64,000 bases of DNA from Euphorbia lathyris (lineage: Eukaryota > Streptophyta > Magnoliopsida > Malpighiales > Euphorbiaceae). The translations under genes were made by a program, and so were the position numbers. Location: positions 16,148,001 through 16,212,000 of the forward strand of contig NC_088917.1 of NCBI RefSeq assembly GCF_963576675.1, in the 5' to 3' direction. Positions 57,434 through 64,000 of this stretch are shown piece after piece; the stretch's first letter is position 1, and each line of letters begins with the position of its first letter. Under the pieces are notes generated by a model. It did not search any database and had not been told where the DNA came from. It saw only the letters and a list, made by a program, of their open reading frames with translations.

Positions 57434-57873
57434 ACGGATCAATCATGCTGTCCTGGAGATTACTCAACTTTACTTTGATACTCACTGTCTTCGATTTTCA
57501 CCAAGTTTCATATTGTGTTCTTTTTCTACTCAGCTTTCATGGTCAACTTCGTTCTGTAGAAACTATTACTTGGGGCAGTCTTCTTCTGTGCTGAGCTTCG
57601 TTTCACTTAGCTTCTTTGTTTAGCTTTATTCTGAAGCTGTTATTCTGAAGATGACTTATCTTCTCTTATGCTGAGTTGCTCTTCACTCAGCTTGTGTTTT
57701 CATGCTGACTTTGTCCTGTCTTAATCTTTATTTCTTTTTACATTTATACTCAATATTGAACAAATGGATTAGTATAATTAAATCAAAACACTTAAATTTA
57801 ATTGTCTCTTAATCATGGATTAAGCTTAAATGATTTTGTCAAATCAAAATCTTGTTGGATAGGTGTTTCAACA
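57434..57873 (-). repeat. 5' LTR remnant of the outer element
   Basis: 440 bases that match 19806-20246. The remaining 1.1 kb of this LTR, PBS, gag and protease are missing; the break joins LTR sequence to integrase at 57425-57434 across a short TATATA stretch. TATAT follows at 57874-57878. 57879-58901 is AT-rich with nothing recognisable. Confidence 0.88.
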
Positions 57874-58901
57874 TATATTACTTCTATTATGTGCACAAAA
57901 AGTTGCTTGTAAGTGATAACCGTGTTTATGAAATTCGTACACGTGTTTAAACGTCTCGCCGAACCTCCTTGATATCAACCTATTAAAACAGAATCATAGG
58001 TTAGACGGGGACGGAATACTCCGACGAATCCACTTTGATACCTAATTCAGTTGATGATTTAAGAATGGTTGAAGAGTATGGACGAGTTGCAAGAATTAAA
58101 ATTGTTTAGTATCATATTTACATGGGTAATTTTGTATTTTTTTTACTTTCCCAAATTTGGCCTGTAACGACCTCAAAATGAAAATTTTGAAAAATTAAAG
58201 TTGTTTAGTATCATATTTACTTTGGAACCATATTTTAAAATTTTCAAAATCATCATTTTTGGAGTTTTTTCTCTCTAAACATTAATTATCTCTCTCATAA
58301 AAAACACCACATAAATGACCTCAAAGCTAAAAAATTGAAGAATTAAAGTTGTTTAAAATATCATTTAACTCTTTAAAATTTTTATTTCGAAGTCGTTATC
58401 GCCAAATTCTGACAAAGTGAACCCAAATATAAAACTATGCAAACCATCGGGTTGCATTTATAAAAATAAATACCACAGGTACCAATCTACAGATCAGCGA
58501 AACCATACGGCATCTATATAATTAAACTTTAAATTTATGAATTTTAAACCTTCGAATATCTTAATTTATTTATTTGTCAGATTTTAAATATAACATGTAT
58601 CTATGTATACTACATAAACGTATCACGTTTTAATTGTTTGGTACTCTAAACTTATAATTGAACACATCACGCAATTAAACTTGTTAATTTTGAGCCTTTG
58701 ATACCTTAATTTGCCGATTTTTCAAATGTTAAATATAACATGCTACCTCAAAATCAAATTTTCCATCTAAATTGTATGATTTTCAAATTGATAAAGTTAT
58801 GTAATATGTAAATGTATAAGTTTAGTTACCTAAAATTTAGATATTTACTTACATTTTATTGTGCTAAATAATGAAAGTATACCAAATAGATTTTTAGCTT
58901 A

Positions 58902-59183
58902 ATACATCATTTGCACATTGAACTTGTAAAAAAAACTTGATTTACTCTTGAACTTTCAAAATGTCCTGATAGCCTCATGAACTTGCATAAAATGTTCAGT
59001 GGAACTTGCGTAAAATGTAATCAATTGATCACTCAGTTGTAAAAATTAAATGCGGAATATATATTCCATGCATCTTAAAATGTTATTACAAAGCTGTAAT
59101 TACCGGAATGCGTACAATACATTTTTCGCATTTAACTTACTTTGTTTTTTTTGCTTAGACAAATTAGGGGACAAATGATGTAT
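58902..59183. mobile_element. MITE with ATACATCATTTG ends
   Basis: The left end ATACATCATTTGCACATTGA and the reverse complement of the right end, ATACATCATTTGTCCCCTAA, match over at least 20 bases with changes. The interior has no frame. No clear target duplication could be read. Confidence 0.5.
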
Positions 59184-59237
59184 AAAAATATAATTTGGAT
59201 AGTAGTAAACTATAATAAAGAAAAAAAAGAAGGAAAG

Positions 59238-59293
59238 CTGCAATTACCGGGAGTCGAAACCAAAACTATTTGATCGGAAGTATTAGAATAAAC
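59238..59293 (-). pseudogene. tRNA-Gly-like relic 1
   Basis: On the plus strand CCGGGAGTCGAA is followed by a diverged copy of the neighbouring tRNA. The T-arm half is recognisable; anticodon and D arms are lost. Confidence 0.45.
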
Positions 59294-59336
59294 AAAAAAA
59301 TGCACAAAGGAAAAAATCAAAAAAAAGTTGTCTAAC

Positions 59337-59408
59337 TGCATCTGCCGGGAGTCGAACCAGGGTCTATTGCTTGGAAGGCAATTATCCTAACCGTTGGACT
59401 ACAAACGC
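59337..59408 (-). tRNA. tRNA-Gly (anticodon TCC), possibly decaying
   Basis: The 72-base minus-strand sequence folds as a cloverleaf. The acceptor arms are GCGTTTG / CAGATGC with two G-T wobbles, the D arm is GTCC/GGAT and the anticodon stem is ATTGC/GCAAT with loop CTTCCAA (TCC). The T arm CCTGG TTCGACT CCCGG has one mismatch. From memory the plant consensus has CCGGG in that arm and C at two acceptor positions now T. A T run for polymerase III termination follows on the minus strand (59317-59325). Activity is uncertain because of the T-stem mismatch. Confidence 0.75.
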
Positions 59409-59448
59409 TTCATACTAAAACTGACATGAAGCATTATAAAATAAAACC

Positions 59449-59512
59449 ATCTACGGCCGGGAGTAGAACCCGGCTCTATTGCTTCCAATGCAATTATACA
59501 AACCGCACAAAA
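59449..59512 (-). pseudogene. tRNA-Gly-like relic 2 with altered anticodon loop
   Basis: The T arm (CCGGG TTCTACT CCCGG) and the anticodon stem (ATTGC/GCAAT) are kept, while the D arm and acceptor are degraded. The anticodon loop reads ATTGGAA instead of CTTCCAA. 59513-60767 is AT-rich with nothing recognisable. Confidence 0.6.
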
Positions 59513-60767
59513 CAATCTACATTCAATATCACATTACAACAATAATTGATTTTTTAGCAATGACAAGTTAGCAATTTTTTTTTTTTTTCTAAACCACAAA
59601 TATATCATTGAGATAATTATATTCAAGAGTGTTTCCCACCTCTTTTTACAAATGTATTTAGTAAAAATTGAATTTAAAATATTTTCTAAATTCGGGTACT
59701 GTGATGCAATATGTGAGTATGTATCAGGTCTACTATATTATGCGTCAAAATATGTATTGGTTTTATAATCGTGTTATATGATTTATATATTTTATGGAAG
59801 TCTATATAACGTAAATAATAATCTACCTTAGGATTCTAATAAGCTTAGATCTAATGGTGAATGAGAAAATTCTACATGCTCATTAAGGTGCATGTCATCA
59901 AGACTGTGTACTGCTATATGGAAAGACATAAAATAACGGTACAATGTATATTAATAAATAAATTGTACCGATAATGATTGAAGTTTGGTAAATTTTTTTT
60001 TATAGAGGTGTTGGTAAATTTTTGACAAATTGGCACAAATATAGTCAATTTTCTAAATCTAAAATATATAGAATTTAGTTAATTTATTAAAATTTGCCAA
60101 TTTGAATGGCTTACTTGATACCTAAAATTTTACTTGTACGAAATTGATCTTGACCCGCTAACTTTAGAGTTCATTGTGACTCTTAATTTCAATAAAGCAG
60201 TGGTTTTCATCTGGTCAGTGGCTGACCAAGTAAATTTGGCCAGTCACCATTAAATATGAAAATTACTGTTTAATAAAGTCATTTCAACCAATTTATATTT
60301 AAAAACTTATTAGAATGTTGACGTGACAAAAAAAAACAGTTAATTATATATTGGATAAAAATGTACTTTTTGTAATTTTTTTTTTTGTAATTTATGATGT
60401 GTCATGTGGCTACCACGTTTCTTTATGTCAATTATAAAAATTATATATATTTGGAATGACGCTTAATTAATATATAATAAATGTCTTTTATACATGTTTT
60501 CTTAAAAAAAAAAAAACTGTTTTCTATACACATCAAAATTCGACTAATTTTTTATATATAATTGACTAAAATAATTTTATAAAAATCAATTAATGATTTT
60601 ACCCAAACGAATTAAAGTTTCGTAATTTTTACCCAATGAAATATATTTACTCACAAATCCACTTTTAAAAAATTATATATCATTCAATTGCGTTGTATTG
60701 TCTTCTATTCCCCAAAACATGCAGAAATTCCTTTCTGGGCTGCACCAGATTTTACCTCAAAATCAAG

Positions 60768-60970
60768 CAGGGGCGGATACAGGGGGCTCAGGGTGGCTGG
60801 GGCCCCCTCCGATCGCCGGAACTACTATGGTTACGAGTAGTTTCGGCCTCCCGTAATATTAGTTTATATAGACTCTATGTAGTAATATTTCATTGTTTAA
60901 AGTTAGATGAGATAGTTCAAACACTTGTTTTTTTAAAAGGTCATAGGTTCAATTCTCCCCAACATCAATT
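60768..60970 (+). mobile_element. hAT-type terminal relic
   Basis: CAGGGGCGGATACAGGGGGC is like the CAGGGGCGGA terminus common among plant hAT elements, followed by GGGGCCCCCTCCG and TTTCGGCCTCCCG as in their 5' parts. The opposite end was not found. 60971-62642 is AT-rich, with GGGCCCAAAATTTTG-like words near 61680 and nothing else I can name. Confidence 0.45.
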
Positions 60971-62642
60971 TATTTTAGAAAGTGTTTATTTATTTAAATT
61001 TTATTTTTCAATAATTATAAAATTATGTTACCATTATTAATTAACTTATTTATTTTTATAACACTTTTGAACTCATTTTTATTATGTCTTTTCCATTAAA
61101 AAAATTAATTTCTTATTTTTGAGACTCAAACAACTTAATTTCTAAATTAAATTTTAAAATTTTAAAACTAAAAATAAAAAAAATAAAAATATTATAATTT
61201 TTTTAGAAACTAGTATTGAACTAATAAAAAAAATTAAATATATCTCATTCGTGTTAGGCTTGTCCAAAATTTAAAATTTCAATATTTTGGACCTATTAGG
61301 TACTCACTAAATCCAAATTTCTAATTTTTTTTGGCCTTTTAAGTCTCTTTAAATCCAAATTATTAATTTTTTTTACCTGGTAAGCCATCTGAAATCAATT
61401 TTTTACATGTTCAGCCCTCCCTAAATCCAATTTTTTTTACATGTTAGGACTATAAACGAAATCTAGCTTAATTTTGAGAAATTGTACTTTAATACTTAAA
61501 ATTGGTTCTTGACCATTCAAATTATAACACGCATATATACAAAAAAAAAATTAAGCAAGTTCGCTTTAGCAAAAAAAAAAAATTCTCGGAACGCATGTGT
61601 AAAATCGGCCTCCCAACCGAGTAATCCTATAGGGTTAGATAGGGTCCGAAAAATTGTAATATCAAGCATAGGGCCCATGCTGGATAGGGCCCAAAATTTT
61701 GTAATATGTCTATTAGATTTGTAATATATATGCAGAAAGTTTTTGTTTTATATATATCTTGAAATACAATTCAGTCTTAGGCCCGTTTAATTGTTATTTT
61801 AGACTTAATTTAAAGCCCAACTGTCTATTATTATTATTATTTCTTTTTTATTCTTTAAAAAACATATGTATTTGACTTATATTATATATAATTTTATATT
61901 AAAAAAACTTACAAATGCTTTCTATAAAATATAAATTTGAATGCATAATTTAAAGTATAATTTTTTTTACGGATAATTTATTTTATTAAATGGGCTTTTA
62001 TCTCTTATTTTGTATAGGGCTCATAAATTTTTAGGGCCCGCTTTGTTTCCATTATCGATTTTTTAAATTCTAAATAATATTTTTTTACTAAATTTTAAAA
62101 CATTTATGTTTAATAAATTAGATAAATATATTCGTATACCATTACTATATTAAAGTACTATTTAGCTCATGGTCTATCTAAAATGTTGGTTTATTATTTG
62201 GTAACATTTTTCTTCAGACCTATATCCAAAAAATTTATTTTTCGCCTATTAGTCTATTATTTAGTTACATTTGTCCTCTAACCTATCCAAAATAGCGGAA
62301 TCTCAATAAGTGTAGATAATTGAGATTTTATCAATTTTGAATATATGGAGAAAAATGTAACCAAATAATAGGTCAAAGATAACCACTAACATTTTAGATA
62401 TATCATGAAGCAAATGTTGTAAATTAATAAATCATGGGCCAAAAATCAACATCAACCAAACAAGTATAAATGTTTAAAAATGACTTAATATATTTAAATA
62501 AAAGTTGAAGATTTAATAAACCACAAACTGAAAATTCAGGCCAGGATGTTTTTCACAATAACCCCAACCTAAATAATGGAAGAATCAGATATGAAAAAGG
62601 CATAAAGCCAGGATTTGTTGAAATTCCCTTGAAATGAAGGCA

Positions 62643-63036
62643 TTTAAAATAGGATAAATAATTTATTAGTCTTCTAATTTTTAACTAACATACTATTTAG
62701 TTTCTCTATTTTGAAACACACATTATATTGTCCTTATCTTTTGCCAATATTAACCGTTTGGTCATTTTGTTTATTTTTTAGACTTGTAACCGTTATATTT
62801 TAGCATAAATAGACATATATAAAATAACAGAGTAACATAGTCAACTTGTATTGTATTGTGGTTGTCCTAAAAGCTAAGATATATCCGGTTAAAAATCTAA
62901 AAAAATAGATAAAAGGACCACATGGTTAATATTGGTAAAAGATAGAGACTTTAAAATGAGTTTTTCAAAATAGAGGGACTAAACATTGTGTTAGGAAAAA
63001 ATTATGGGACTAATAAATTATTTACCCTTTAAAATA
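62643..63036. mobile_element. Mutator-like MITE with long TIRs
   Basis: Ends GGATAAATAATTTATTAGT (62652) and its inverse at 63027 pair over roughly 150 bases, including CTCTATTTTGAAA and CCAATATTAACC. TTTAAAATA occurs on both sides (62643-62651 and 63028-63036), a 9-bp duplication as in Mutator-like elements. There is no coding capacity. 63037-63539 is AT-rich with nothing recognisable. Confidence 0.75.
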
Positions 63037-63539
63037 GGACAAGAAAAGATAATGCAGGAGGAAAAAAACAACATAAAAAAGGGCCAATAACCCTAAAACA
63101 ACGAATTCAAAAAGTTTTATAAAGAGATTCAAAACAAAATAATAATTAAAAAATAAAAAATGTATATAAAAACAAGTTTTGATTGTGAAAATGAAACTTC
63201 ATTTTTTAATCTCTTTGAAAAAAAATAACACATAATGAGTCTTGAATTATTTTATTTAATTTAAAATACAAAAAATGTTAGAGGGATTACCAAAAGGAAA
63301 TTATCTTTTTTATAAGTAATATTTTAACAAAATACTTTTCCAAATTAATTATTTTTCATACAACGATAGCCAAAATTAATCTTCAAAGATAGACACTACT
63401 TCCATAAAGTGTTATCACTTTCATAAACTTGGGCATTCTCTAAGAGAACACTTAAGTAGGGAGAAATGAGCAAATCTCGCAGAAACCGAAGAAGAAATAA
63501 GAATTGTGGATGACGTATGTAAATACAAATAAAAATGGC

Positions 63540-63849
63540 AAATAAGATATATGATATCTTAACCCGGGTTGTGAGAATCACATGTGTTGCAAAAAAGAAA
63601 TATCTTTTAGATTTAAATGAAAAACTTAGAAACTCGGTAAAATGGAGCAACAACTCAAGCATAGTTGTAATGGGAAAATGTAATATCAGGCCGCAAGTGA
63701 ATGAAATAATACAAATTATTACTGGTGGTTTTGGTATACCTGAATCGAAGAACAATTTATTGAGCATTGGTCAATTTCAAGAAAGTGGGCTTGTTGTTTT
63801 ATTTCAATGCGGAAGGTGCAAGGTGTTTCATCATGAGAAATGTTTGTGA
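63540..63849 (+). pseudogene. Ty1/copia protease-region relic
   Basis: LNPGCENHMC in one frame and, after a shift near 63605, LDLNEKLRNSVKWSNNSS, GKCNIRPQVNEI and ESKNNLLSIGQFQESGL in another match the protease and following segment of copia polyproteins. The catalytic Asp-Ser-Gly appears as Asn-Pro-Gly, so it is dead. The frame stops at TGA 63847-63849 and the rest to 64000 shows no continuation. Confidence 0.75.
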
Positions 63850-64000
63850 TGTAGATTAAATCGAGTTTTAACCGTAAACTCACAAAGATTACAAACTTTT
63901 CAAGCTAAACTTGAAGGTTGAATAAACCCAAAAGGATGATATCCTTGCTCCAATGGAGGCTTCAAATTCAATATTCATCAAAAGTTTGGAAGCATTACAA

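Larger units (their letters stand above)
18691..57878 (-). mobile_element. Outer Sirevirus-like Ty1/copia element, nested host
   Basis: LTR ends TGTTGGTCCC at 18696 and TTTCAACA at 57873, with TATAT on both sides (18691-18695 and 57874-57878), delimit one minus-strand element. Its own sequence is 57873-57434 (part of the 5' LTR), 57424-56727 (integrase), 35717-34083 and 24671-24270 (reverse transcriptase and RNase H), 23778-20782 (third ORF) and 20246-18696 (3' LTR). Everything else is inserted. PBS, gag and protease are missing through a deletion between 5' LTR and integrase. The third ORF after pol and the long LTR suggest the Sirevirus lineage (inference). Confidence 0.85.

Noticed and set aside
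60693..61040. 115-residue frame
   Set aside because: It covers a hAT terminus and AT-rich sequence; no domain or start context.

Overview
This window is nuclear DNA of a flowering plant, most likely a eudicot. The evidence is the AT-rich background, the plant-type L1 LINEs that end in an RNase H domain, and the Ty1/copia, Athila-like Ty3, CACTA, hAT, Mutator-like and Tourist-like elements, together with a nuclear-type tRNA-Gly. I cannot name the species. Almost everything here is transposable-element DNA. The one gene that looks like a host gene is an intron-less 279-codon ORF at 10658-11497 with an RRM-like C-terminus.

Layout: 1-1640 holds a gypsy-type gag-like ORF and a possible LTR remnant. 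1794-6121 is a Tourist-like MITE split by a 5'-truncated L1 LINE. 6380-6945 is a Ty3 relic. 7861-10283 holds two adjacent TIR elements of one family; the second contains an RTE-type LINE and a small MITE. 10577-11497 is the host-like gene. 11829-15201 is a complete CACTA element carrying a spliced gene fragment. 15205-18470 holds relics, an A-rich degenerate repeat and two head-to-head LINE tails.

18691-57878 is one nested stack of about 39 kb. The outer shell is a minus-strand Ty1/copia element (Sirevirus-like, flanked by TATAT). Two younger elements sit inside it: a 9.4 kb plus-strand copia element (24677-34077, TSD GCATC) and a 21 kb plus-strand copy of the outer family (35718-56726, TSD GGGCT). 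The latter is itself broken by a hAT element (40290-42319, TSD GCAAGAAG), an Athila-like non-autonomous element (44670-50774, TSD CTCAC) and a truncated second Athila-like LTR (51635-53528). 57874-64000 is AT-rich DNA with a tRNA-Gly-like cluster, two MITEs, a hAT end and a copia relic.

The most notable signals are four. (1) Arrays of short palindromes sharing the core CTCGNCGAG, spaced about 20 bp apart, lie in two different Athila-like LTR families. (2) A third ORF in the Sirevirus-like elements has a TATA box and upstream block conserved between both copies, suggesting its own promoter. (3) Four perfect GC-rich hairpins lie in the leader of the inner copia element, one capped by GCAA. (4) A tRNA-Gly-like cluster has one member whose anticodon loop looks inverted. 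No gene in the stack is fully intact: every coding region has a stop, frameshift, deletion or insertion.
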